Source: Microplitis mediator (Eukaryota; Arthropoda; Insecta; Hymenoptera; Braconidae). Taken from it: 64,000 nucleotides of DNA. The stretch is taken from positions 22,312,459 through 22,376,458 of the forward strand of contig NC_079969.1 of assembly GCF_029852145.1 (NCBI RefSeq), written 5' to 3'. The notes under the pieces were generated by a model that saw only the letters and a list, made by a program, of their open reading frames with translations, was not told the origin of the DNA and did not search any database. Positions 36,240 to 49,302 of this stretch are shown here, one piece after another (position 1 is the stretch's first letter; the number at the start of each line of letters is the position of its first letter). Both the position numbers and the translations under genes were made by a program.

Positions 36240-38150
36240 AATAAAGTTTTAATGAAGAAAATTCAATAAGGAATTTCGAAGTTTTAATTACGATATCTAA
36301 TCTATAAGCTGTAAAATTCATTGATATAGATAACACTATATTTATTATTAACTATCATATACGTAAAGAAACCATCCAATTTTTCAAAACTTTCTTTCCA
36401 TCGACTATTCCTCCAATAAATTTACCATCCGTCTCTAAAAATCCAAGTCCGCCATAAAAGAAAAATACGTCTAGACTTTTCCTACTGATAACTTTAATTT
36501 GATAATTTGTTAAAATTACAATGCAAATAGACAGCAATTACTTATCCGTCCATAATTATACTTTCAATATATAACAATTTCACTATCGACAATTAAATTT
36601 AAACCTTAGGATATTTATGACTCAGCAACTTCACTATCTACTAAATAATCTTTTACTCAAGAGAAAGGAATAGAAGACTCACTTGATTTTCGAACGTTTC
36701 TAGTTTGCTAAGTAAAGTGTATGTGGCAATTTGTTGCCCAAATGTTTCTTTTTTTTTTTTTTTTTTCTGGGGACCAGAGACACTGATGGTTAAAAATGAA
36801 AGAAAAGAAGTATAAGGATGCTTAGCCGAAATTGAGGCAAAGTAAAAAATAAAAAAGCATATAATATGTATATATATGTATATAAAAGAGTGGAAAAAGT
36901 GTCTTGCGAATTTAGCATGTTGAAAGATAATTGCCAGCGCCCGAGGCTAAACTGGAACGTGGTGGTCGTGGCAAAGAAACGATATAACCGGTTCAAGTGT
37001 GCGTAAAACACGCACACAGCATAAATACTTGTAATCTCGCTCTCTCATACCTAAAAGTGATGCCGACAGAAAACCGGCAAGTAATCTCTTCCATCCAATG
37101 TACCCGGTACCGGGGTATCCTCGTGGCCTCGCGTTACATATCCTTTGTCCGTGTGGTAATCCTATGGCCAAGCACCACCATATATATTCCTACATATATA
37201 TTCCCTCATATATATATGGGTATGGGTATACAAATGTATGTGCATGAACCGGGAGCTCAGAACTACACGGTATTGTGGATATGTTGCGCGGTAGCTCGTG
37301 CGCACATGCGCCAGAGATAAACCAACTCGGAGTAAAAAAGAAATAATGATGATGATAATAATAATAATTAAATTAAAATTGATATTACAGATATCGGAGT
37401 GACATCTAATCAGTTTAATTATCTCAAGTTTATGAAAAAAAAAAATAATTTACTTTAGACATAAAAAAAAATCTGTAAATTTGAATAATAAAAAAATAGA
37501 CATACACGTTAACAGCTCAGGATCCTGGTTACTAATTAACGAATATTTAAAAAACGTGACACTGTTTTCACATTAATGTATAAGGTGTAATCACCATTCA
37601 ATGTCGTCGAAGAAGAGCCTGCTATGCCCGAGTATCTTTAACGATAGACGGAGATAGAAATAACATGCTCGAGGCGCACTAACATCCGCACACATCCATA
37701 TCCATGAAGACTTACACGAGTGCACACAGCTCGCGGTTAACAGAAATGCGAGTCACGATAAAACACTATCACATGTGTGTACAAGTACATACACATAAGC
37801 CAACACCAATACGCCAGTCATTCGACAGCACGAGCTGGCATTTGGACACGATACAAACGAATAGTCGGCTACAACTCTCGGGAGCTTTAAAATCCTACTC
37901 ATATATTTTAATTTTTTTTTTTTTCACTATTCAGCGGTAAAATTTAAACACTCGTGTCAGTGTGTACCTTTTTCATTGAAACTTTGCGTTAGACGTATGT
38001 ACATACAATTAACGTCGTATTAGATGATACTCAATATATGTATCAATACATGTACATATATATGTGTATATAAGTTAGCACACTTTTATTTAGATAACTG
38101 ATTGGTAACAGAGTGGATCATTGATAAATAAAAGTTGGTCTAATGCAATC
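36240..38150. other. noncoding stretch
   Basis: A T-run lies at 36750-36766. A GC-richer island at 37060-37180 (GTACCCGGTACCGGGGTATC) contains the near-palindrome TACCCGGTACCGGGGTA. No gene was seen. Confidence 0.45.
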
Positions 38151-38156
38151 CTGGTA

Positions 38157-38285
38157 AAAGCTCGCCGCCAGAGCAACCGCTTGGCGTTTACTGAACACAT
38201 CGTGTTCTCTCTTGGTCCCCCTCCTCTCCTATCCAATACATGCCTCTTCATTGGCGTAGCTTACCCAGGGACTAAATTCATTTAA
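38157..38285. promoter_or_regulatory. GC-richer block homologous to 30491-30622 (block 2)
   Basis: CGCTTGGCGTTTACTGAACA at 38178 is followed 71 bp on by CATTGGCGTAGCTTACCCAG and GGGACTAAAT. This is the same order and almost the same spacing as block 1, on the same strand, 7.7 kb away. It is a shared module or an old repeat. Confidence 0.5.
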
Positions 38286-38289
38286 ATGT

Positions 38290-41000
38290 TATACTGTTTG
38301 CCAGTATGGCTACAGAACACATGTAAGATACGGCCGAGACATGTATCGAGACATCCGACATCTCATCATAAAACTCGACATTTATATGAAAAGCGAACCG
38401 ATAAAACCCTCGGAGCATAAAAAAAATTTATTAATAGTAAATATAATAAAATATACTACAGTAGATTGTGCTGCTATCGGAGTTTCCTCTTAATTTTATT
38501 CCCAGCAAGTAATTATTTTTAATTACATACACAAATCCGAGCGCTTTGGAGTAATGGAGATGTGTTAAAATAATTATGAAAAGGATAATGGATTAGTAAT
38601 TAAAGTGAGCCGTTGATTTAATGAATTTAAAGATTATAGTTTAAGTAAATTTTGATTTTCTGGTATTGCATCGAGGATAGAAACCGAGTCGACACCAATG
38701 TTTTATGGAAGACCGAGTGTCTGTCTTTGTTTTCTCAACCGAGTTGGACAAGACCGTCCAATTCTACCTGAGCTCGTCGGAAACTCTGTCTCTGTCCAGT
38801 CTATTGGCTCTCTCGTGCCTTATCTTACTCCCTCGTTTACAGGCACTTGCAGCGGCAGCATAAGCAGCAAAGCACACGTTTGCTTGACTCCTATCCGACC
38901 GAACGAAACTCCGTTCTCGGTCTCGCTCTTACGCGGAACGATGTCGCTTCCTCTTTCCATTCCATCGACCCTCCTACCACATACATATATATATGTACAT
39001 ACACATGCACTCTACATTATACACTGGCTGATACATAAACGTATATTACACTGGATCTGCAAAAGCCAAGAAATCCAACCCTCCTCTTATCTGAGCAAAA
39101 AGTAAATTTGAATTTACAGAGCCCGCTAAAAAATTAGTAATTATTAAACTGAAATGTTTATTTCATTAGCCTTTTTTAAAACAATTACAACAACAACAAC
39201 AACAACAACAAATAATAACAATAAATATATTCTATAGTCTGTTTGTCTTGATTGTAATTTTTTTCTCACGTTTATTAAATATTGCTATTAATCACAAGAC
39301 TATGTTTTTACGCAAATAAAAATAAGTCACGCAAACTTTTAAATACAGCAATTACGACATCTACGTTTATTATAAACTTCCGTCTTAATTGTCGAAGCCA
39401 TTGAAAGGAGCGAGGTCGTGGGTTTTTGCCCGGGCATTTATGTTCTCTTTCTCGCTTACATTACTACTACTCCTATCCACTCCAATATATATATATAGAT
39501 ATATGTTGGGAGGTTCTCTCTTTTAGTCGTTTTTCTCTCGCACAATAGTGAACAGACGGCTGCCTCACTTCAGCGCCTTCTTCGGCAGTTTCCCCTTCGG
39601 CTTCTGACATTTACGGCATTATAGTCACCACTACCCTGATATCCTCATATATATATATACAAATCCACATCCACATCCTCATCCTCATTCTCATTCTCAT
39701 CTATATACTCAACTGAACACTCGAGTACTTACTACACATATATTTTATCTTCTATGCCTCTATACTCTGAGATAATCACTCGACTCTCGTCACTCAAAAC
39801 GTTTAGGGACTTTATTCCCTTTACCCAGCCTATAAACTTGTCTATATATTTTTATACATTTATTTTATTCCCACCGACACTACACTACTAGACATTTTAC
39901 ATATATATTTACATCCGCCTATTTATCAACTATGCAAGCGTGTTTATCAACAACTCGTTAACGATAATGAATAAATATGTACGTACTTAACCTATACACA
40001 CTATAAATGTAATAGATAGATAACTGACAAATTATTTATCGCTGGGTTATTTGCAACATCATCTAGAGACAGAGACAAAGAGCCGTTTTAATGGACGGCG
40101 ACACACTTTCGGCTGATAAATAAAATAAACGGGGTTGACGTAATTAAAAATTATATTAAATGTATATAAATATATAGACATGCAAGTTAAATTTATTTTA
40201 AAAATTACATAACGGCGATGCGAATTTTTACTTGGCATTGTTTTTACGAGACAACGTTGCAATTACTGAGTAGAGAGTAAAGGTCGCTGTTGCAATTATT
40301 TCTGTCTTTATATATAATTTTAAATTCCTCGATGTTTATTTATCAGGAACAATATTTTTGAATAGTAATTAAAGAGAAAACGGCTGTTCGTATTAATATA
40401 TACCGGAAATTAAATAAACAATAAATAGTAAACATAAACAATGAAGGAAAATTATTACCGACAAGATTTAAATCAGTGGTAGTCGCGCTTTGTCGTTTAA
40501 ATAAATTGAGACAGGTGTGAAATTACTAGACACGATAATAAACCCAATGACTTGATGAGTAATTACGACGTACATACATGATACTGCATACTTGAATTAC
40601 TTTATACTTTGTATATAATTGCAGTGATTTATAAACAAATACTAAGCTAAAGTAATTTTGAAATTTAAACTCAAAGTAACGTCAACGTTTATTAAAAAAT
40701 AGCTGACGTTTTTTCATCTGGGAGACGGCCAAATAGTTGAGTACCTCCACAGTACCGTGCCCACTTACTACAGTGTCTAGCGTAATGTATATGTCGTATA
40801 CATGATATATGTGTATATGTATGAGTATACACATGTATATACACAATATAAATAATAAGAAAGCCGTAGTGTGCTCGTGACGCCAGAAAACTGTCCAGAG
40901 TCATAACAAGCTCTCAGATAAAAGTTTATACTTTTTTATTTTCATAAAATCTAAACACGCGATTAATTTCGCTTGCAAAAACAACAACAATAATAATTAA
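38290..41000. other. noncoding stretch, one GC-richer island
   Basis: The tract 38690-38960 is GC-richer and open on the plus strand for 135 codons from an ATG (38698), with an acceptor-like CCCTCGTTTACAG|GC inside. I recognise no protein. Simple repeats: (CAA)n at 39187-39210 and a CATCCT/CATTCT tract at 39663-39700. Confidence 0.4.
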
Positions 41001-41007
41001 CCTCAAA

Positions 41008-42627
41008 CCCGCATGAAAATACGATATATGATAAATATATATGGAAAAATGTATAATCAATATGGGAGCATATAAGTGGCCAAAAACGATATATATTTTC
41101 TCATATATAATATAGTAAGTTTTAATATAATTAATCACGGAAAAAGATGTACCTGAAGATCGGAACGTTTTTTGCTCAACAAAATTTTAAAAAATTTATC
41201 TAATTTTACTACTTAAGAGATAGTTCTGGAGGGTGGGGGTGGTCTGCAATTTTCGGCTGACACACTGGGACCCATATGAAATATTTCATAAATCTATTTC
41301 CAGTAGATTTTTAACTTTTCATTTTTTTAAAATTTTTGTTTCGCAAAAAACGTTCCGATTTTCAGGTACATGAAAAGAGAGCAGTTGAAAAATTACAGTT
41401 TCTACAGTGAAAACAGGCCTTCGGGGCAAAAATCTTCAAACATTAAAGCTTATACTGTAATTTTAGAAATTTGTTATAGTAATAAAATTAACACAATTTT
41501 AAGCAGCAAATTTTACAGTTTGAAATGTAATTTTAGTTAAATAAATCTTCAAAGCATTATTTACTTTTTATTTTGAATTCTTGCTCTATTTAAAAGTTAA
41601 TAGTCGATAGGTGAAACTGTAAAAATTAAGATTTATTGGTTATGTATTTTTTGCTTTCTGAAATAATACCTCTTATTTATTGATAACATAAAAATTACAC
41701 TGTGAGTTATCAATTGTCGAGAATGATGAATGATCTGAGAAAAATCACAGCTCACACTATAATTTTTAAATTCTATATCTTAAGAAGAACACTTCTATAC
41801 AGAATAGTAATATTAACGATCGAAAATGTAATTTTAACTAATTTTCGAATAAAATTAAAAATTATAAAGTCTGTTTACTATAGAGAGCTGGACAATATCG
41901 AGTTTGAAACTGTAATATTTGTTATGTCTGGGATAAAAATGTAATTTTTATAGTTTCAGAGTCGCACCGCTTTACTACTGTACGAAACTGTAATAAATAT
42001 AGATATGAGTTCAATTTTTCAACTGCTCTTTTTTCGGTGATTATATACGTAAGTTTATAAGTTAATACATGTATTATATATATTTATAATCATATATGTA
42101 AACTTATAAGTTAGCACATATATGTATTACATATATTGATAATTATATATGTAAATTTGTAAGCTAGCACACATATTTATATATATTTTGAACACAATGT
42201 TTGAATCTTAGAGTAGAGAGAGGAAAACAGAAAAGAATTGATTTTATTTATTCTTATATATATGGGAGACTTATATATGGTTCTATATATCGAAAAATAT
42301 ACAAAAATTTATAAAGTTAAATACATGGTACATATATCGTGCCATATAGTGATGAATTATATATGTATTCTTATTTGTTTCCATATATAAATAACATTTA
42401 TTTTTGAATATATTAAAATTATAAGTTTTCAAATATATAAATAATATATTGAAGTTATACGGAAATATATGAAATCATATAAGAGAAAACATATATAGAA
42501 ATATAATAAAATCGGCCAAAATCTATATATAGTTCTATATAAGATTTCATGTATTGTCACATATATATTTGTATCTGTAACATATTTTTTAATATATGTT
42601 TACCATATATGGTATTTTCATGCAGGA
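41008..42627. mobile_element. CCYGCATGAAAATA-ended AT-rich element, copy A (interrupted)
   Basis: The left end is CCCGCATGAAAATACGATAT and the right end is ATATGGTATTTTCATGCAGG, an imperfect inverted repeat. Without its 904-bp insert (41136-42039) it aligns almost base for base with copy B at 55250-56281. It has no coding capacity. The ends resemble the CCYGTATGAAAA family, so the two families share ancestry. Confidence 0.88.
41136..42039. mobile_element. 904-bp element inserted in copy A
   Basis: Comparison with copy B, which has an empty site, defines the insert exactly. It starts CACGGAAAAAGATG and ends CTCTTTTTTCGGTG (short inverted ends), with an AT dinucleotide on each side. Inside, 41147-41374 is an inverted-repeat unit (GTACCTGAAGATCGGAACG ... 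CGTTCCGATTTTCAGGTAC). GAGCAGTTGAAAAATT near 41380 and AATTTTTCAACTGCTC near 42012-42028 form a second inverted pair. It therefore looks composite. The 80-codon frame inside is not recognisable. Confidence 0.8.
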
Positions 42628-42639
42628 ATGTCTAGTTAA

Positions 42640-43855
42640 GAGACATAAAAAATAATATATGAATCCATAAAATATAAATAATTGTCAAGATGATGGAAAT
42701 TGGGAATTTGATTGACCCCAGTGGCTTTCACTTACGAAGGTTATCTTGTCGCGTACGATAATTATTCTCTTTTGCCTCAAACCATATATATATATACATA
42801 TAGAAGACGTCGGTGAAGATAATAGACGAGGCTTGGAAATAAATCAGCCGTTGGACACACGATTGCCACCGGGCAAACGGGGAGATATGAGGGAGAAAAT
42901 CAAACGGCGCGTGTTCATTCTACTCGGAAAAGTATCCATGCCAGTATGTACTGTACTCAGCAGTGTAACATCTACTGCACCGTCACACACATACATATAT
43001 ATGTCGTAGCTACAGGTACAGTGTAGGTATTTATACTGAACTTGTGTTGGTCTCACACATACTCACACAGCATTATGTCGGTAGTCCGTAAAATTGCCTC
43101 GCGGTTCGTCGAGGCCAAGTGCTCCCTCGCTATACTCCTATCCTATAATAATGGTTCTTTGTACGTTCCGGCATACTTGACTACATATATATCAGTTGCT
43201 CGATATCCACTATACCCATATATACCCATACATACAAAAATATATATAGATATATATGTATGTATGTACACATACGAACCTCAGATCTCCCAGCTCACCT
43301 TCCATTCCATTCGGCAATCCATCCCACGCTACACTACATTTTATCATCATCAGTAAGTTTTCCCCTCTTGTAACACAACAAAACAACAAACAAGTTGATA
43401 AATAACGAACTGAAATTATTATAACATTTTACCCTCTGCTGTACTCGCGTTATTTTATTTTGTTCTATTCACCAACTCACATATTAACGACAATGACTAC
43501 GGCTCTGAGTGGGTGTGAGGTGTGAGGTGTGAGTTGATGCGCATCAGTGAAAGCGATAAGATAAATAGATTTGAGCCTTGGCGTACCCACGGAATGTAGA
43601 TAAATTTCTCGAGTTATTTCTCGCGATGTTTAATATTTTTATTTAACCTCTTACTCCGAGATACAAATGCGATGCTGCATTCTCCGGTTTGGTAGATCTT
43701 AGCAGGAGACACCACACGCTCACTTCTATTTCCGTCACCAGTTAATAACGCGTGTTATGTTCGCGGACGGGAGACACGACGTCACGGATTAACGTTTAAT
43801 TTGGTGATAGTTTAGCTCACGAGGCTTATGAAGAAAAAAAATACATTGCTAGTAA
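42640..43855. other. noncoding stretch with a GC-richer island
   Basis: The island at 42730-43000 is GC-richer. A GTGTGAG repeat lies at 43512-43533. Short frames only; no gene recognised. Confidence 0.45.
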
Positions 43856-43861
43856 AGTTGC

Positions 43862-44730
43862 TCTGTATGAAAAAACAATATATGGTTAAAATATATAAAA
43901 TCATATATGTTTGCAACAAAAAAATACATGATATATTATATTGTATATTATAAAAAATCATATAGAGATTTTAGCCGATTTAATATAAAATTATATACAG
44001 TAGTAAATATATGTATTCCATATATGTAACTTATATGTTGTTTATATTAAGCTATATATATATTCACATTTACCTTATAATATATTGTATTGATATATTT
44101 CCTTTTATATTCAAAAAATATAAAATTTTTATATGAAATGAAATATATGGTAGCATATAATTTATATTATATATGGCACCATATATTTTCTTTGTTATAT
44201 TTAAGCATATATTTTATTCGGTGTATATATATGTATTTTGGTATATATATATTCGCATCAAATTAAATAATTTTGAAAACAACTGCAATTTAAAGAGTAT
44301 ATTAAAATTTATATCTCATTTAATTGGAGTTGGTCATACGAATAAGAAAATGTTTTTTTCCATACACAATATAAATATATGTTTTTATATATGATCAGAA
44401 TATATTTTTCGTACATGATAGAAATATATATTTTTATGTATGATAAAAAATATTGTTTTCGTATATGACAAGAATATATATTTTCATATATGATAAAAAT
44501 ATATTTTTTGTATATGACAAGTATATATATTTTCATATATGATAAAAATATATTTTTTGTATATTATCGACATATATATTTTATATATTCTAAACATATA
44601 CGGACTTGTATATGATGAATATTATATTTTTTAATATAAAAAAAAATATATCAGAAAATATAGTTAAATTAGCCACATATATTTTCTGATATTTATCATA
44701 TATTTTGACCATATATCTTATTTTCATGTG
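43862..44730 (-). mobile_element. CCYGTATGAAAA-ended AT-rich element, copy 2 (reverse)
   Basis: It starts TCTGTATGAAAAAACAATAT and ends near ATATCTTATTTTCATGTG. It is the reverse complement of the copies at 26853 and 52541, with the same core (AATTGGAGTTGGTCATACGA) and minisatellite (TATATTTTCATATATGATAA). Confidence 0.8.
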
Positions 44731-44734
44731 CGCA

Positions 44735-47370
44735 GTACCGTCATATTGAACTTTTGTTTTTTTTTCATATTATTATTGAAATGTATGGAGGGGAGACAAG
44801 TTTATGGATAATTTAGTCGGCTGTCAGAGGGCAATTACAATATGTTATGCAAAATAAATAAATCATCCAATTGATTGCTATTATAAATACAAACGATAGC
44901 CTTTGGGTTAAAATGTTAAATTAACACCGCAACAGTTACATGACCCATTATATTTATATTTGTATGTACAAACACAAAAACCGGAAATTGTTTCCCACCT
45001 AAGTAATCAATTAAAAATATATACATATATATACGTAGTGGTGAGCTCGCAAGGTTTTTGAGGAGAGTCGATAAGGTAAAGCCGTACAATTAGTTTAAAT
45101 TGGAAAACCAGGAAAAAAGGAGGATAAGGGGTCGGGACAGGGGCAGGGGGCTTAGATCGTTGATGCGACTTGCGATGAGGTAGAGGTAGAGGTCGAGCTG
45201 AGTCGGACACAGCCAACGATCGAAAGTATAACGGGCTGGCATTACAGTGTAGCGTGGTCGGTAAACACAGTAATTGAGCTGAGTTAGCTAGCACGAAACG
45301 CACGCTATGGGTAACTCTACCGAATCGATCCGGAAACACGTTTTTGCGTGACACGTTATGTATATATATTTTTTATTCTCGGTTAGGTTGCACGATGTCA
45401 TCAGGGGACACCCAACACCCGATATCGTTATTATTGAAATATTAATGCCCGAGGAAATAAATAAATAAAAATAAAAAAAATATGACTACATTGAAAAATA
45501 ACACCGAGGTCAGTTAGTTACTCGAATTTCCATTTACTCAAGAAAGCTTCACTTTTTTTGTTTAAACATCGTAATTTAATCTTATCATTATTTGTAATAA
45601 AAAAAAATTATGATAAAAAAAAAAAAAAAAGGAGACTGTTGACTGTATTTTTTATTTACTGTATAGAAAAATTAAGAGTTTCTCCTCGTAAAAACAAACT
45701 ACACACTGTGTATATAGATATATGTATATTTATATATATGTGATATTATAATCCGTGCACAAACATTTGGCACATGGTGTGCAGGCGTGAGTACGTAAAT
45801 ATACTCGCGTTGGTATAAACGCGTAAAATAAACGCAACTCAACAAATGCTGATCCCAATGTACATGTCAGTTCATATATATATATGAAAATATGTGTGCA
45901 CATGACATGACTGCATACATTACTCTTTAAAAAGCCAACATGCGTAGATGATGTATGTGTGTGTGTATGTGTGTGCAGGTGTGTGTATAGGAGTGTAGTA
46001 GACGCACTTAACGGCCTTAATGTCACTGATTATAAGATTGTAAGGATGTTAGTGCGGTAAAGTATTATTAGTATCGTTATAGCAGCACACTATTGTGTGT
46101 GGTGTTTAGTTGCGTTAGTGTTGATGTGATGAGACGATGAGAAGAGTGTAAGTAGTGTGTAGTAGTAAATCCTTAACGATAGACGAAGAAGATAAAATGT
46201 AAAACCGCACAGCCGGTGGTCTGTGTGTTTGTGAGGGTGAGAGCTAAGACAGGGAGAGACAAGGGAGAGAGGAGTTGAGAATGAGAAACCGTAGGCGGCC
46301 AAGTTGAGAATGGCGGAAACGAGCAGAGGATTCGAAGTAAAGACGGTAAAGACCCTACTCCCTCTCTGTCTTTCTACAGAATTAAATGGATGGAGTAGAT
46401 GTATAGTGGGCATAGTAGTAGTACTATACTCAGTCATAGTATTACACAGAATGGAATGGAGCAGAAGTGAATATTGAGGTCCGAGCAGTCAAAGGGAATA
46501 GACAAGGCCCCGCTCACATGTCAGCTAGAGAGGAAGAGAAGAAAAAAGAGGAAGAGAAAAAAATGTATACCTGGGGATCCAGAAATTGTTAATATAAGTT
46601 GTGTGACAGCATTTGGAATATCTGTTTAGTCTATTTGTAGTGAGACACGGATGACTAAATTCTTATTGAGTTAACACGACTGTAACAATAAATAATATGT
46701 CATATTGTATAATAATAATAATTGTATGTATGTATGTAATAAATAGTACATGTACATTGTACGAAGTATGATGTCGAGTTTTATTTAATTTTTGTTACGT
46801 TCTCACACTAACGCCGCTTGACGGTGAATCCAATGAAATGCTCCGAGTTTTTAGCATAAATTTAAACTCCAAACGACATCGATACCGTGTATATGTGGAG
46901 AAGATTATACTGTATGTATAATATGTCACGTATTGTATATATATACATAGGCAGTAATATCGACATAACGTAAGCTGAGATTAATTTAAAACTTGTCACG
47001 CTCTTACGTGGTTTCCAGCTGACGTGTGCGTGTAATTGTAAACCTAACGACACTCTTCTTCCTCTCTAGCTCTTGCTTATATTTTTTGTTTTAGTTAAAT
47101 AAAATAAATGTCTGTCAGTATATTTCTTTATACAAATATATACATCCATACATACATACATATATACACACCAAATTATTAAGCGAGGGGAAAATATTTA
47201 GGGTCGAAAACTACAAAGACCCGGCATTAAAATTTCGTTTGATTTCGAACCCTTTTGTGTGCACATGATACATCATAATATATATAATATATAACGGCAT
47301 TTATTTTTTATTAACTAAAAATTTCATTTAATGTCTGATGTAATTATCTTCAAGTTATCTTATCAATTAC
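44735..47370. other. noncoding stretch with GC-richer islands
   Basis: Islands lie at 45100-45340 (AGGGGCAGGGGGC, GAGGTAGAGG) and 46240-46380. A GTGT microsatellite lies at 45955-45985. A minus-strand frame across 45007-45354 has no family I know. No gene called. Confidence 0.45.
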
Positions 47371-47372
47371 AT

Positions 47373-47375
<3 letters not shown>

Positions 47376-47420
<45 letters not shown>
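47376..47420. repeat. (AT)n microsatellite
   Basis: A run of about 22 uninterrupted AT units. Confidence 0.95.
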
Positions 47421-47423
<3 letters not shown>

Positions 47424-48043
47424 TTCTAAAAATAATTTTTAATATCCATTTGTTATTGTGCTCATGTGTATTTATATATTTATATATTTATGAGTAAAAG
47501 TAGAGTGATTGTTATCATCTCGAGACTGGACATAAATAATCTATAAATTAATCACGTATTTGTTGTTATGTTACAGCAAACATTAAAATTAGTTGACGAA
47601 GCAATTAAGATTAAACCTTTCTATTGGCTGCAATAAATGTAATAGAGAGGATAGAAAGTATTAATTGACCACGTAGTTGATAAACAGGAAATGTTTACGA
47701 CACAAATACCAAATAAAATAAAATTAATTAACTTTAGTAATAATAACAACAATAATAATAATAAAAATAGCGATAGTAATGGTTATAGTAATGGAAACAA
47801 TGCATATTATATTACCAGCAAGTAACACGTAATTAAAGCGAATCCGCGGTACGACTCGCGTATGCATTATTAATTTAGTCTGGTTTGAAAATAATAGTAA
47901 ACGCGGCCATTAAACATATTTGTATATCCATGTATATCTATATCTATATATATATGTGTGTAATAATAGTTACACGTATACGAGGTATACAAAGAGCCAG
48001 AGGAACAAAGCCCTGTATGACACTTGATCATCTACTAGGATGA

Positions 48044-48299
48044 ATGTTAATGGCAGCAGAATCTTGGGTGTATGGCTGTGCAATAACGCGTGCACATAAT
48101 ACCAGAGACAATGTAACTCGTCAGCTAGACCGCACAATTAGTGTATGTGCAGTGATGTGTGTTATAGGAATAGAGGCTGCATCTGCATGGATGATGACCA
48201 GTTTCGGAGCCAGTTCTGCTATTCCACTCTGCGATTGCGCAACACTGGATTTTAGTCTGCCTGGGCTGATCTTTGTACGCGAATATGGATGTACACTGT

Positions 48300-48334
<35 letters not shown>

Positions 48335-48691
48335 TCTCATGTATGCATGATAATAATAATAATGATGCATTCGGCAATTCATTGCCATATAGAGTTGGGG
48401 TATGAGTTCTTGCTGTGTGTTTGTGTGCGAGGATGCCTGCGTAGTCCCTCGGGACTTGACGATGTGTTGGCACAAGATGTTGATAGCACGTCTGTAATTG
48501 TGCCTTTCCATGTCGCCGCGGACGTATCGTCAGAGCAGAGATATATCCCAGTAATCGGAAACATAGCTCGTTGGAGCGAGAACGAACCAACAGAAACTAG
48601 AGAGGGAGCCAAGTGGAAAAACATACGTGAAAAGAAAATGACACAAGCTGAATATGGACGTAAACGAGTTGGTTTCCTTCTATTCCTATAA
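48044..48691 (+). other. 215-codon open frame, unrecognised, probably not a gene
   Basis: This plus-strand frame starts at ATG and is the longest outside sbb. It runs through an (AT)n microsatellite (48304-48332, giving Ile-Tyr repeats) and an AAT/ATG simple tract. The parts outside the repeats (residues 1-85 and 130-215) are of mixed composition but match nothing I know. The opposite strand is also open, which points to base composition. A lncRNA or a young orphan gene is not excluded. Confidence 0.2.
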
Positions 48692-48694
48692 CTA

Positions 48695-48752
48695 TAACTT
48701 CAACTCAAACTCAAACTCTGACTCTGACTCTGACTCTAACTTTAACTTTGGC
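48695..48752. repeat. hexanucleotide tract (AACTCA/ACTCTG)n
   Basis: AACTCA units pass into ACTCTG and then AACTTT units. It is a variant hexamer repeat just past the open frame at 48044-48691. Confidence 0.9.
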
Positions 48753-48759
48753 TCTGTCT

Positions 48760-49270
48760 GTCTGTTTTTTTTCTTCCTTTTTTTTTGCTCTCGGTCTCGC
48801 TCTCTATGGTTGACGATATTAGGAACGATAGTATGGGTATAAAGGCTGGCGCGAAAGACGAGGGGAATTGGTGGTATAGAGCAGAGTGAAGAAAAAAATA
48901 AAAGGAAAAAAAATAAAAGACCGAGTATTGAAGTTACGGCTAAGAGGATAAGGACGAGACGATAAAAGTTGTAACCAGGGAACTGTGAGGCGAGTGTCGA
49001 AGGACGAAGGGCTAGACGCAAGTTACCAACACATACTTTTACTGTATTTATATATATATGTGTATATATAAATGAGTGAAGGTTTGGTATACAGTAAAAG
49101 ACGAGAAGACATATATATATATATGTAAGTGGGGATGAGAGTTGAGGCCCCGCGCACGCACACTCGATCGTTTCTACCGGCAGCCATTTTGCTGCGCTCG
49201 CTCTACTCATAGACCCGGTAGATTTCAGACCTGGGAAAATATTGCCACGATCCTTAACCATCGTCAGGAA

Positions 49271-49302
<32 letters not shown>

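Noticed and set aside
36355..36537. 60-codon minus-strand frame of mixed composition
   Set aside because: Short, isolated and matching no family; expected by chance at this length.
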